From Parapristionchus giblindavisi (taxonomy: Eukaryota > Nematoda > Chromadorea > Rhabditida > Diplogasteridae): a stretch of 64,000 nucleotides of DNA. Made by a program: the position numbers and the translations under genes. The stretch lies in NCBI GenBank assembly GCA_943737045.1, contig CALSFV010000503.1, positions 1 through 64,000 on the forward strand, read 5' to 3'. The number at the start of each line of letters is the position of its first letter. Position 1 is the stretch's first letter. The notes under the pieces are model-generated. The model worked only from the letters and a program-made list of their open reading frames with translations. It did no database searches and had not been told where the DNA came from. Positions 34,901 to 47,400 of this stretch are shown in pieces.

Positions 34901-37332
34901 CAAGTTTGGGCCTCGGGGAGTCAATTGGTCAAGATTGGAGCTCAGTTGGAGCTTAGTCGGAGCTCAGTTGGAGCTTGGGTGTCCATTGCTTAATTGAGGA
35001 GCTTGGGTGTCGACTGGTCAAGTTTGGGCCTCAGGGAGTCAATTGGTCAAGATTGGAGCTCAGTTGGAGCTCAGTCGGAGCTCAGTTGGAGCTTGGGTGT
35101 CCATTTCTTAATTGAGGAGCTTTGGTGTCGACTGGTCAAGTTTGGGCCTCGGGAGTCAATTGGTCAAGATTGGAGCTCAATTGGAGCTCAGTCGGAGCTT
35201 AGTTGGAGCTTGGGTGTCCATTGCTTAATTGAGGAGCTTGGGTGTCGACTGGTCAAGTTTGGGCCTCGGGGAGTCAATTGGTCAAGATTGGAGCTCAGTT
35301 GGAGCTCAGTCGGAGCTCAGTTGGAGCTTGGGTGTCCATTGCTTAAATGAGGAGCTTGGGTGTCGACTGGTCAATTCTGGAACTCGGGGGAGTCCATCCG
35401 TGAAGTTTGGAGCTCAGTTGGAGCTCAGTCGGAGCTCAGTCGGAGCTTGGGGGTCCATGGGTTAATTGAGGAGCTTGGGTGTCGACTGGTCAAGTTTGGG
35501 CCTCGGGGAGTCGATTGGTCAAGATTGGAGCTCAATTAGAGCTCAGTTGGAGCTCAGTCGGAGCTTGGGGTCCATGGGTTAATTGAGGAGCTTGGGTGTC
35601 GACTGGTCAAGTTTGGGCCTCGGGGAGTCAATTGGTCAAGATTGGAGCTCAGTTGGAGCTTAGTCGGAGCTCAGTTGGAGCTTGGGTGTCCATTGCTTAA
35701 TTGAGGAGCTTGGGTGTCGACTGGTCAAGTTTGGGCCTCAGGGAGTCAATTGGTCAAGATTGGAGCTCAGTTGGAGCTCAGTCGGAGCTTAGTTGGAGCT
35801 TGGGTTGTCCATTGCTTAATTGAGGAGCTTGGGTGTCGACTGGTCAAGTTTGGGCCTCGGGGAGTCAATTGGTCAAGATTGGAGCTCAGTTGGAGCTCAG
35901 TCGGAGCTCAGTTGGAGCTTGGGTGTCCATTGCTTAAATGAGGAGCTTGGGTGTCGACTGGTCAAGTCTGGGCCTCGGGGAGTCAATTGGTCAAGATTGG
36001 AGCTCAGTTGGAGCTCAGTCGGAGCTCAGTTGGAGCTTGGGTGTCCCATTGCTTAATTGAGGAGCTTGGGTGTCGACTGGTCAAGTTTGGGCCTCGGGGA
36101 GTCAATTGGTCAAGATTGGAGCTCAATTGGAGCTCAGTTGGAGCTCAGTCGGAGCTTGGGGTCCATGGGTTAATTGAGGAGCTTGGGTGTCGACTGGTCA
36201 AGTCTGGGCCTCGGGGAGTCAATTGGTCAAGATTGGAGCTCAGTTGGAGCTCAGTCGGAGCTCAGTTGGAGCTTGGGTGTCCATTGCTTAATTGAGGAGC
36301 TTGGGTGTCGACTGGTCAAGTCTGGGCCTCGGGGAGTCAATTGGTCAAGATTGGAGCTCAGTTGGAGCTCAGTCGGAGCTCAGTCGGAGCTTGGGGTCCA
36401 TGGGTTAATTGAGGAGCTTGGGTGTCGACTGGTCAAGTTTGGGCCTCGGGGAGTCGATTGGTCAAGATTGGAGCTCAATTAGAGCTCAGTTGGAGCTCAG
36501 TCGGAGCTTGGGGTCCATGGGTTAATTGAGGAGCTTGGGTGTCGACTGGTCAAGTTTGGGCCTCGGGGAGTCAATTGGTCAAGATTGGAGCTCAGTTGGA
36601 GCTTAGTCGGAGCTCAGTTGGAGCTTGGGTGTCCATTGCTTAATTGAGGAGCTTGGGTGTCGACTGGTCAAGTTTGGGCCTCAGGGAGTCAATTGGTCAA
36701 GATTGGAGCTCAGTTGGAGCTCAGTCGGAGCTTAGTTGGAGCTTGGGTGTCCATTGCTTAATTGAGGAGCTTGGGTGTCGACTGGTCAAGTTTGGGCCTC
36801 GGGGAGTCAATTGGTCAAGATTGGAGCTCAGTTGGAGCTCAGTCGGAGCTCAGTTGGAGCTTGGGTGTCCATTGCTTAAATGAGGAGCTTGGGTGTCGAC
36901 TGGTCAAGTCTGGGCCTCGGGGAGTCAATTGGTCAAGATTGGAGCTCAGTTGGAGCTCAGTCGGAGCTCAGTTGGAGCTTGGGTGTCCATTGCTTAATTG
37001 AGGAGCTTGGGTGTCGACTGGTCAAGTTTGGGCCTCGGGGAGTCAATTGGTCAAGATTGGAGCTCAATTGGAGCTCAGTTGGAGCTCAGTCGGAGCTTGG
37101 GGTCCATGGGTTAATTGAGGAGCTTGGGTGTCGACTGGTCAAGTCTGGGCCTCGGGGAGTCAATTGGTCAAGATTGGAGCTCAGTTGGAGCTCAGTCGGA
37201 GCTCAGTTGGAGCTTGGGTGTCCATTGCTTAATTGAGGAGCTTGGGTGTCGACTGGTCAAATCTGGGCCTCGGGGAGTCGATTGGTCAAGATTGGAGCTC
37301 AATTGGAGCTCAGTCGGAGCTCAGTTGGAGCT
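28958..37332 (+). repeat. 107/118-bp minisatellite, mega-unit 3
   Basis: About 71 monomers in the same block order as units 1 and 2, with several private 1-bp indels (for example GGAGGCTCAGG near 29655). Confidence 0.95.
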
Positions 37333-37692
37333 TGGTGGTGCTTGGGTAAAGTGTAGAGCTTGGGGTATCCAGGGGTCAAGTTTGGACCAAGCTGTGAGGT
37401 CTGGGGACCTCTGGGGCACGATTGGCCGTCAGCCAATCAGCGTCGACCTAGCCGATGCGAGGCTCCGCCCACCGTGACATAGAAGCGGACATTTCGAGAC
37501 ATTTTAGCACCTCAGCCTCGACTAGGCCCCGATATGGTACCGACATGGGACCGGTGCCGATCGAATATTCAGACATCGGCAAGCTTAAGTCCAAGTTTTG
37601 GTACCAGTGGTACCAAAGGGAACCGAGATACAGGGTTAGGCCACGCCCCCTCCTAGTTTACTGTGGGGGAGAACTCATCCTAAACCCAAATG
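37333..37692 (+). other. Non-tandem flank, type B, before cassette 4
   Basis: Same as 24873-25232; CCAAT box at 37430-37441. Confidence 0.8.
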
Positions 37693-37717
37693 GGCCAGTC
37701 TCTTGCAGAGACTGGCC
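37693..37717. other. Perfect hairpin abutting telomere array, cassette 4
   Basis: Type B stem and TGC loop. Confidence 0.9.
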
Positions 37718-38220
37718 TTAAGCCTAAGCCTAAGCCTAAGCCTAAGCCTAAGCCTAAGCCTAAGCCTAAGCCTAAGCCTAAGCCTAAGCCTAAGCCTAAG
37801 CCTAAGCCTAAGCCTAAGCCTAAGCCTAAGCCTAAGCCTAAGCCTAAGCCTAAGCCTAAGCCTAAGCCTAAGCCTAAGCCTAAGCCTAAGCCTAAGCCTA
37901 AGCCTAAGCCTAAGCCTAAGCCTAAGCCTAAGCCTAAGCCTAAGCCTAAGCCTAAGCCTAAGCCTAAGCCTAAGCCTAAGCCTAAGCCTAAGCCTAAGCC
38001 TAAGCCTAAGCCTAAGCCTAAGCCTAAGCCTAAGCCTAAGCCTAAGCCTAAGCCTTAAGCCTAAGCCTAAGCCTAAGCCTAAGCCTAAGCCTAAGCCTAA
38101 GCCTAAGCCTAAGCCTAAGCCTAAGCCTAAGCCTAAGCCTAAGCCTAAGCCTAAGCCTAAGCCTAAGCCTAAGCCTAAGCCTAAGCCTAAGCCTAAGCCT
38201 AAGCCTAAGCCTAAGCCTAA
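37718..38220 (-). repeat. Interstitial telomeric array with one phase break, cassette 4
   Basis: Two blocks, 37718-38054 (337 bp) and 38055-38220 (166 bp), with the same extra T as in cassette 3. The first block is exactly one 6-bp repeat shorter than in cassette 3; the second is the same length. Confidence 0.95.
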
Positions 38221-40214
38221 CCCCAAGCCTCGCATCATAAGGGAGTGCGGATATAGTAGAAGCCTTTCTTTGAGGGCTGCAGCCCTCAAATAAAAGGTAT
38301 TCATTTGGGTTTAGAGAGTATGCATGAATCATATTCTCTCAAGCCTAATAAAAGTAGAAGAATCGAAAAAGTTGACAACACGTTAGGGTATCAATGCATA
38401 TTTCGTATTCTCTCAAGATAAATAAAAGTAGAAGAATCGCAAAAGTTGATAAACGAATCCCTGAACATGACACCGAAATCTTTGAAAATTAGATAGAAAT
38501 CCATGAACATGATACAGAAAACCCTGAACATAACAGAGAAATCCCTGAACATCATACAGAAATCCCTGAACATGAGATGGAAATCCCTGAACGTGATAGA
38601 GGTGATATACCTGAACGTTCATGATGAGAAGGTTAATCACCCATGATTAAAAAATTAATCGTGACCACTTAATCGCCGCTTTCCAGGCCCTGGGGTACTC
38701 TCTTAAGATAAATAAAAGTAGAAGAATCGCAAAAAGTTGACAAACGTTAGTGTAACAGTGCATAAATCGTATTCTCTCAAGGTTAATAAAAGTAGAAGAA
38801 TCTTTTCCCGCCCAAATGGGCGCCTTTTATTTTGCGCTAGCGATTTACGACAAAGATAATTGATGCGCAGTTCCCCTTCTCGCACATCCATTGGTTGAGT
38901 GAGGTAATCAGCAATGCACAAGGACAAGCCTATGACTGACAGATATTATGTTGTTTAATTTAATATTTTTACCCAGAGGTCCCCCGACCTCCCAACTGAA
39001 GTGTGACCCCTGCTGAGTTTATGGAGAAGTCCGGTGCTGTTGAGTTTGCAAATAGATAAGTTCTGTTAAACTTTGAGTTAATTCGTTTAAAAGAGTTGCG
39101 AAAAAATCTCTCGTGCAATATTAACACGAACTCTCACATTGAATGCTCACCCTCACTATCCCATACAATATTCATCCATCCTTGCACCTGCATTATTCAG
39201 TCACACTTTCACCTACATTATTCTGCACTTTCAAGTCGAATTTTCAATCGCATTCTCACCCGCTTTTTCACGCGCACTTTTACCCGCTGATGGGAAAAGT
39301 ATTCAACCCAACTGACACACATTCAGAAACACTTTCACCCGCACTTGCACACGCAATGTTCACCTGCTTTCCCAAACTGCGATTTCAAAAACCTGTAATT
39401 TCATAAGCCTTCCTTACGCAAGAGACTCTGCCGCGCGTCGCACTATTCACACCCATTTTCATCCACATTATTCAGTCACAATTTCGCCCGCACTTGAACA
39501 CGCAATGTTCTCCTGCTTTCCCAATCCGTGATTTCAAAAACTGTGAAAGCCTTCCTTGCGCAAAAGCCTCTGCCGCGCGTCGTCGAAATCGCTAGCGCAA
39601 AATAAAAGGCGCCCATTTGGGCGGGAAAAGATTCTTCTACTTTTATTAACCTTGAGAGAATACGATTTATGCACTGTTACACTAACGTTTGTCAACTTTT
39701 TGCGATTCTTCTACTTTTATTTATCTTAAGAGAGTACCCCAGGGCCTGGAAAGCGGCGATTAAGTGGTCACGATTAATTTTTTAATCATGGGTGATTAAC
39801 CTTCTCATCATGAACGTTCAGGTATATCACCTCTATCACGTTCAGGGATTTCCATCTCATGTTCAGGGATTTCTGTATGATGTTCAGGGATTTCTCTGTT
39901 ATGTTCAGGGTTTTCTGTATCATGTTCATGGATTTCTATCTAATTTTCAAAGATTTCGGTGTCATGTTCAGGGATTCGTTTATCAACTTTTGCGATTCTT
40001 CTACTTTTATTTATCTTGAGAGAATACGAAATATGCATTGATACCCTAACGTGTTGTCAACTTTTTCGATTCTTCTACTTTTATTAGGCTTGAGAGAATA
40101 TGATTCATGCATACTCTCTAAACCCAAATGAATACCTTTTATTTGAGGGCTGCAGCCCTCAAAGAAAGGCTTCTACTATATCCGCACTCCCTTATGATGC
40201 GAGGCTTGGGGTTC
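38221..40214. mobile_element. Short foldback element, copy 4
   Basis: Left arm 38221-38846, core 38847-39585, right arm 39586-40214; very close to copies 2 and 3. Confidence 0.8.
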
Positions 40215-40228
40215 CTTTAGTTTTATTG

Positions 40229-40249
40229 AATCGCGGTGAAACCGCGATT
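40229..40249. other. Short hairpin right of foldback, cassette 4
   Basis: Same 9-bp stem and GAA loop. Confidence 0.88.
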
Positions 40250-40960
40250 TAAAATCATTGCAGAGAATAAAATAATTTTTTCACACTATCTACAACATAT
40301 AAACTTTTAGAATAATATGCATGTAATAAAGTACTCTTACGAAATATAAAGACAAATATTTTTTATGACCCGTACATCTCATCCGTCTATCATAGAAAAT
40401 AACAAGTATTATAATATTATCTTAAGTTTTGAATAAAAGAAATTGTATCATTTGGTAAATTATCTACTATTACTTATGTTATTCCAAGTACATACAATTC
40501 GTGCTATTTAACATATGTAATATCAATTACCGACTGATTGAATACAATTTAGTATGATGAGACGTTTGGCAACAAAGTCGATGTTTATTCGATGATATTG
40601 AAAATATACGCGATTAGTACCATTTGCCACCTGTTTTATCACTGGTGGAACGAATGGACAACATTTTGTAGATTGGAGTACATTGTATAACATTCGATTT
40701 TCTGGTAGTTCATATCGAATCGATGAAATTATAAGTATATACGATTCATACCATTTGGCTTGCGAAATATCACTGCCAGATCAATTGGACAAAATTTTGG
40801 AAATTGGGGTAGTTATGGGAGTACATTATGTAAAATTCGATTTTTGATCGATGATAATATAGTATACACGATTCACAAGTATACACGATTCACACCACGC
40901 GGGTCGTGTAATATCAATGGCACATGGATTGGACAACTGCTTGTACAATCCGATATTTTG
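40250..40960. repeat. AT-rich spacer with worn repeats of about 130 bp, unit 4
   Basis: As 3165-3875; no other feature seen. Confidence 0.6.
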
Positions 40961-41411
40961 GCGTCGGCGCCCTGGCGTCCTGGTGTCCGGGCAAGTATTT
41001 GACACATGTATTATTGATGCCCTTTTGATTCGACACCTTTTTGTACAATCTTATATTTTGGCGCCGGCGCCCGCGCCCTAGCGCTCTGAGTCCGGTCGAC
41101 CAATTGACATTTGTATTATTGACGCCCGTTCGATTTGACACCTTTTGTACAATCTTATATTTTGGCGCCGGCGCCCGCGCCCTAGCGCTCTGGCGTCCGG
41201 TCGACCAATTAACATTTGTATTATTGACGCCCGTTCGATTTGACACCTTTTTGTACAATCTTATATTTTGGCGCCGGCGCCCGCGCCCTAGCGCTCTGGC
41301 GTCCGGTCGACCAATTAACATTTGTATTATTGACGCCCGTTCGATTTGACACCTTTTTGTACAATCTTATATTTTGGCGTCGGCGCACGCGCCCAAGCGC
41401 CCTGGCGTCCA
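40961..41411 (+). repeat. 106-bp tandem repeat, unit 4
   Basis: Five copies with the regular GC palindrome. Confidence 0.88.
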
Positions 41412-44400
41412 GTTTGGAGCTCAGTTGGAGCTCAGTCGGAGCTTGGGGGTCCATGGGTTAATTGAGGAGCTTGGGTGTCCACTGGTCAAGTTTGGAGCTC
41501 AGGTAGTCGATCGGTCAATATTGGAGCTCAGTTGGAGCTCAGGTGGAGCTTGGGGGTCCATTGCTTAATTGAGGAGCTTGGGTGTCCACTGGTCAAGTTT
41601 GGAGCTCGGGGAGTCGATTGGTCAAGATTGGAGCTCAATTGGAGCTCAGTCGGAGCTTGGGGATCCATGGGTTAACTGAGGAGCTTGGGTGTCCACTGGT
41701 CAAGTTTGGAGCTCGGGGAGTCCATCCGTCATGTTTGGAGCTCAGTTGGAGCTCAGGTGGAGCTTGGGGGTCCATTGCTTAATTGAGGAGCTTGGGTGTC
41801 GACTGGTCAAGTCTGGGCCTCGGGATGTCAATTGGTCAAGATTGGAGCTCAGTTGGAGCTCAGTCGGAGCTCAGTTAGAGCTTGGGTGTCCATTGCTTAA
41901 TTGGGGAGCTTGGGTGTCCATTGCTTAATTGAGGAGCTTGGGTGTCGACTGGTCAAGTTTGGGCCTCGGGGAGTCGATTGGTCAAGATTGGAGCTCAATT
42001 GGAGCTCAGTCGGAGCTTGGGGATCCATGGGTTAACTGAGGAGCTTGGGTGTCCACTAGTCAAGTTTGGAGCTCGGGGAGTCCATCCGTCATGTTTGGAG
42101 CTCAGTTGGAGCTCAGGTGGAGCTTGGGGGTCCATTGCTTAATTGAGGAGCTTGGGTGTCGACTGGTCAAGTTTGGGCCTCGGGAGTCAATTGGTCAAGA
42201 TTGGAGCTCAATTGGAGCTCACTCGGAGCTCAGTTGGAGCTTGGGTGTCCATTGCTTAATTGAGGAGCTTGGGTGTCGACTGGTCAAATTTGGGCCTCGG
42301 GGAGTCAATTGGTCAAGATTGGAGCTCAGTTGGAGCTCAGTCGGAGCTCAGTTGGAGCTTGGGTGTCCATTGCTTAAATGAGGAGCTTGGGTGTCGACTG
42401 GTCAAGTTTGGGCCTCGGGGAGTCAATTGGTCAAGATTAGAGCTCAGTTGGAGCTCAGTCGGAGCTCAGTTGGAGCTTGGGTGTCCATTGCTTAATTGAG
42501 GAGCTTGGGTGTCGACTGGTCAAGTTTGGGCCTCGGGGAGTCAATTGGTCAAGATTGGAGCTCAATTGGAGCTCAGTCGGAGCTCAGTTGGAGCTTGGGT
42601 GTCCATTGCTTAATTGAGGAGCTTGGGTGTCGACTGGTCAAGTTTGGGCCTCGGGGAGTCAATTGGTCAAGATTGGAGCTCAGTTGGAGCTCAGTCGGAG
42701 CTCAGTTGGAGCTTGGGTGTCCATTGCTTAATTGAGGAGCTTGGGTGTCGACTGGTCAAATTTGGGCCTCGGGGAGTCAATTGGTCAAGATTGGAGCTCA
42801 GTTGGAGCTCAGTCGGATCTCAGTTGGAGCTTGGGTGTCCATTGCTTAATTGAGGAGCTTGGGTGTCGACTGGTCAAATTTGGGCCTCGGGGAGTCAATT
42901 GGTCAAGATTGGAGCTCAGTTGGAGCTCAGTCGGAGCTCAGTTGGAGCTTGGGTGTCCATTGCTTAAATGAGGAGCTTGGGTGTCGACTGGTCAAGTCTG
43001 GGCCTCGGGGAGTCAATTGGTCAAGATTGGAGCTCAGTTGGAGCTCAGTCGGAGCTCAGTTGGAGCTTGGGTGTCCATTGCTTAATTGAGGAGCTTGGGT
43101 GTCGACTGGTCAAATTTGGGCCTCGGGGAGTCAATTGGTCAAGATTGGAGCTCAGTTGGAGCTCAGTCGGAGCTCAGTTGGAGCTTGGGTGTCCATTGCT
43201 TAATTGAGGAGCTTGGGTGTCGACTGGTCAAGTTTGGGCCTCGGGGAGTCAATTGGTCAAGATTGGAGCTCAGTTGGAGCTCAGTCGGAGCTCAGTTGGA
43301 GCTTGGGTGTCCATTGCTTAATTGAGGAGCTTGGGTGTCGACTGGTCAAATTTGGGCCTCGGGGAGTCAATTGGTCAAGATTGGAGCTCAGTTGGAGCTC
43401 AGTCGGAGCTCAGTTGGAGCTTGGGTGTCCATTGCTTAATTGAGGAGCTTGGGTGTCGACTGGTCAAATTTGGGCCTCGGGGAGTCAATTGGTCAAGATT
43501 GGAGCTCAGTTGGAGCTCAGTCGGAGCTCAGTTGGAGCTTGGGTGTCCATTGCTTAATTGAGGAGCTTGGGTGTCGACTGGTCAAGTTTGGGCCTCGGGA
43601 GTCAATTGGTCAAGATTGGAGCTCAATTGGAGCTCAGTCGGAGCTCAGTTGGAGCTTGGGTGTCCATTGCTTAATTGAGGAGCTTGGGTGTCGACTGGTC
43701 AAGTTTGGGCCTCGGGGAGTCAATTGGTCAAGATTGGAGCTCAGTTGGAGCTCAGTCGGAGCTCAGTTGGAGCTTGGGTGTCCATTGCTTAATTGAGGAG
43801 CTTGGGTGTCGACTGGTCAAATTTGGGCCTCGGGGAGTCAATTGGTCAAGATTGGAGCTCAGTTGGAGCTCAGTCGGAGCTCAGTTGGAGCTTGGGTGTC
43901 CATTGCTTAATTGAGGAGCTTGGGTGTCGACTGGTCAAATTTGGGCCTCGGGGAGTCAATTGGTCAAGATTGGAGCTCAGTTGGAGCTCAGTCGGAGCTC
44001 AGTTGGAGCTTGGGTGTCCATTGCTTAATTGAGGAGCTTGGGTGTCGACTGGTCAAGTTTGGGCCTCGGGAGTCAATTGGTCAAGATTGGAGCTCAATTG
44101 GAGCTCAGTCGGAGCTCAGTTGGAGCTTGGGTGTCCATTGCTTAATTGAGGAGCTTGGGTGTCGACTGGTCAAGTTTGGGCCTCGGGGAGTCAATTGGTC
44201 AAGATTGGAGCTCAGTTGGAGCTCAGTCGGAGCTCAGTTGGAGCTTGGGTGTCCATTGCTTAATTGAGGAGCTTGGGTGTCGACTGGTCAAATTTGGGCC
44301 TCGGGGAGTCAATTGGTCAAGATTGGAGCTCAGTTGGAGCTCAGTCGGAGCTCAGTTGGAGCTTGGGTGTCCATTGCTTAAATGAGGAGCTTGGGTGTCG

Positions 44401-47400
44401 ACTGGTCAAGTTTGGGCCTTGGGGAGTCAATTGGTCAAGATTAGAGCTCAGTTGGAGCTCAGTCGGAGCTCAGTTGGAGCTTGGGTGTCCATTGCTTAAT
44501 TGAGGAGCTTGGGTGTCGACTGGTCAAATTTGGGCCTCGGGGAGTCAATTGGTCAAGATTGGAGCTCAGTTGGAGCTCAGTCGGAGCTCAGTTGGAGCTT
44601 GGGTGTCCATTGCTTAATTGAGGAGCTTGGGTGTCGACTGGTCAAATTTGGGCCTCGGGGAGTCAATTGGTCAAGATTGGAGCTCAGTTGGAGCTCAGTC
44701 GGAGCTCAGTTGGAGCTTGGGTGTCCATTGCTTAATTGAGGAGCTTGGGTGTCGACTGGTCAAATTTGGGCCTCGGGGAGTCAATTGGTCAAGATTGGAG
44801 CTCAGTTGGAGCTCAGTCGGAGCTCAGTTGGAGCTTGGGTGTCCATTGCTTAATTGAGGAGCTTGGGTGTCGACTGGTCAAATTTGGGCCTCGGGGAGTC
44901 AATTGGTCAAGATTGGAGCTCAGTTGGAGCTCAGTCGGAGCTCAGTTGGAGCTTGGGTGTCCATTGCTTAATTGAGGAGCTTGGGTGTCGACTGGTCAAA
45001 TTTGGGCCTCGGGGAGTCAATTGGTCAAGATTGGAGCTCAGTTGGAGCTCAGTCGGAGCTCAGTTGGAGCTTGGGTGTCCATTTCTTAATTGAGGAGCTT
45101 TGGTGTCGACTGGTCAAGTTTGGGCCTCGGGAGTCAATTGGTCAAGATTGGAGCTCAATTGGAGCTCAGTCGGAGCTTAGTTGGAGCTTGGGTGTCCATT
45201 GCTTAATTGAGGAGCTTGGGTGTCGACTGGTCAAGTTTGGGCCTCGGGGAGTCAATTGGTCAAGATTGGAGCTCAGTTGGAGCTCAGTCGGAGCTCAGTT
45301 GGAGCTTGGGTGTCCATTGCTTAAATGAGGAGCTTGGGTGTCGACTGGTCAATTCTGGAACTCGGGGAGTCCATCCGTGAAGTTTGGAGCTCAGTTGGAG
45401 CTCAGTCGGAGCTCAGTCGGAGCTTGGGGTCCATGGGTTAATTGAGGAGCTTGGGTGTCGACTGGTCAAGTTTGGGCCTCGGGGAGTCGATTGGTCAAGA
45501 TTGGAGCTCAGTTGGAGCTCAGTCGGAGCTCAGTTGGAGCTTGGGTGTCCATTGCTTAATTGAGGAGCTTGGGTGTCGACTGGTCAAATTTGGGCCTCGG
45601 GGAGTCAATTGGTCAAGATTGGAGCTCAGTTGGAGCTCAGTCGGAGCTCAGTTGGAGCTTGGGTGTCCATTGCTTAATTGAGGAGCTTGGGTGTCGACTG
45701 GTCAAATTTGGGCCTCGGGGAGTCAATTGGTCAAGATTGGAGCTCAGTTGGAGCTCAGTCGGAGCTCAGTTGGAGCTTGGGTGTCCATTGCTTAATTGAG
45801 GAGCTTGGGTGTCGACTGGTCAAATTTGGGCCTCGGGGAGTCAATTGGTCAAGATTGGAGCTCAGTTGGAGCTCAGTCGGAGCTCAGTTGGAGCTTGGGT
45901 GTCCATTTCTTAATTGAGGAGCTTTGGTGTCGACTGGTCAAGTTTGGGCCTCGGGAGTCAATTGGTCAAGATTGGAGCTCAATTGGAGCTCAGTCGGAGC
46001 TTAGTTGGAGCTTGGGTGTCCATTGCTTAATTGAGGAGCTTGGGTGTCGACTGGTCAAGTTTGGGCCTCGGGGAGTCAATTGGTCAAGATTGGAGCTCAG
46101 TTGGAGCTCAGTCGGAGCTCAGTTGGAGCTTGGGTGTCCATTGCTTAAATGAGGAGCTTGGGTGTCGACTGGTCAATTCTGGAACTCGGGGAGTCCATCC
46201 GTGAAGTTTGGAGCTCAGTTGGAGCTCAGTCGGAGCTCAGTCGGAGCTTGGGGTCCATGGGTTAATTGAGGAGCTTGGGTGTCGACTGGTCAAGTTTGGG
46301 CCTCGGGGAGTCGATTGGTCAAGATTGGAGCTCAATTAGAGCTCAGTTGGAGCTCAGTCGGAGCTTGGGGTCCATGGGTTAATTGAGGAGCTTGGGTGTC
46401 GACTGGTCAAGTTTGGGCCTCGGGGAGTCAATTGGTCAAGATTGGAGCTCAGTTGGAGCTTAGTCGGAGCTCAGTTGGAGCTTGGGTGTCCATTGCTTAA
46501 TTGAGGAGCTTGGGTGTCGACTGGTCAAGTTTGGGCCTCAGGGAGTCAATTGGTCAAGATTGGAGCTCAGTTGGAGCTCAGTCGGAGCTTAGTTGGAGCT
46601 TGGGTGTCCATTGCTTAATTGAGGAGCTTGGGTGTCGACTGGTCAAGTTTGGGCCTCGGGGAGTCAATTGGTCAAGATTGGAGCTCAGTTGGAGCTCAGT
46701 CGGAGCTCAGTTGGAGCTTGGGTGTCCATTGCTTAAATGAGGAGCTTGGGTGTCGACTGGTCAAGTCTGGGCCTCGGGGAGTCAATTGGTCAAGATTGGA
46801 GCTCAGTTGGAGCTCAGTCGGAGCTCAGTTGGAGCTTGGGTGTCCATTGCTTAATTGAGGAGCTTGGGTGTCGACTGGTCAAGTTTGGGCCTCGGGGAGT
46901 CAATTGGTCAAGATTGGAGCTCAATTGGAGCTCAGTTGGAGCTCAGTCGGAGCTTGGGGTCCATGGGTTAATTGAGGAGCTTGGGTGTCGACTGGTCAAG
47001 TCTGGGCCTCGGGGAGTCAATTGGTCAAGATTGGAGCTCAGTTGGAGCTCAGTCGGAGCTCAGTTGGAGCTTGGGTGTCCATTGCTTAATTGAGGAGCTT
47101 GGGTGTCGACTGGTCAAGTCTGGGCCTCGGGGAGTCAATTGGTCAAGATTGGAGCTCAGTTGGAGCTCAGTTGGAGCTCAGTCGGAGCTTGGGGTCCATG
47201 GGTTAATTGAGGAGCTTGGGTGTCGACTGGTCAAGTTTGGGCCTCGGGGAGTCGATTGGTCAAGATTGGAGCTCAATTAGAGCTCAGTTGGAGCTCAGTC
47301 GGAGCTTGGGGTCCATGGGTTAATTGAGGAGCTTGGGTGTCGACTGGTCAAGTTTGGGCCTCGGGGAGTCAATTGGTCAAGATTGGAGCTCAGTTGGAGC

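Larger units (their letters stand above)
25233..37692 (+). repeat. Mega-unit 3 (12,460 bp)
   Basis: Same order as unit 2 with a longer, two-block telomere array. Confidence 0.92.
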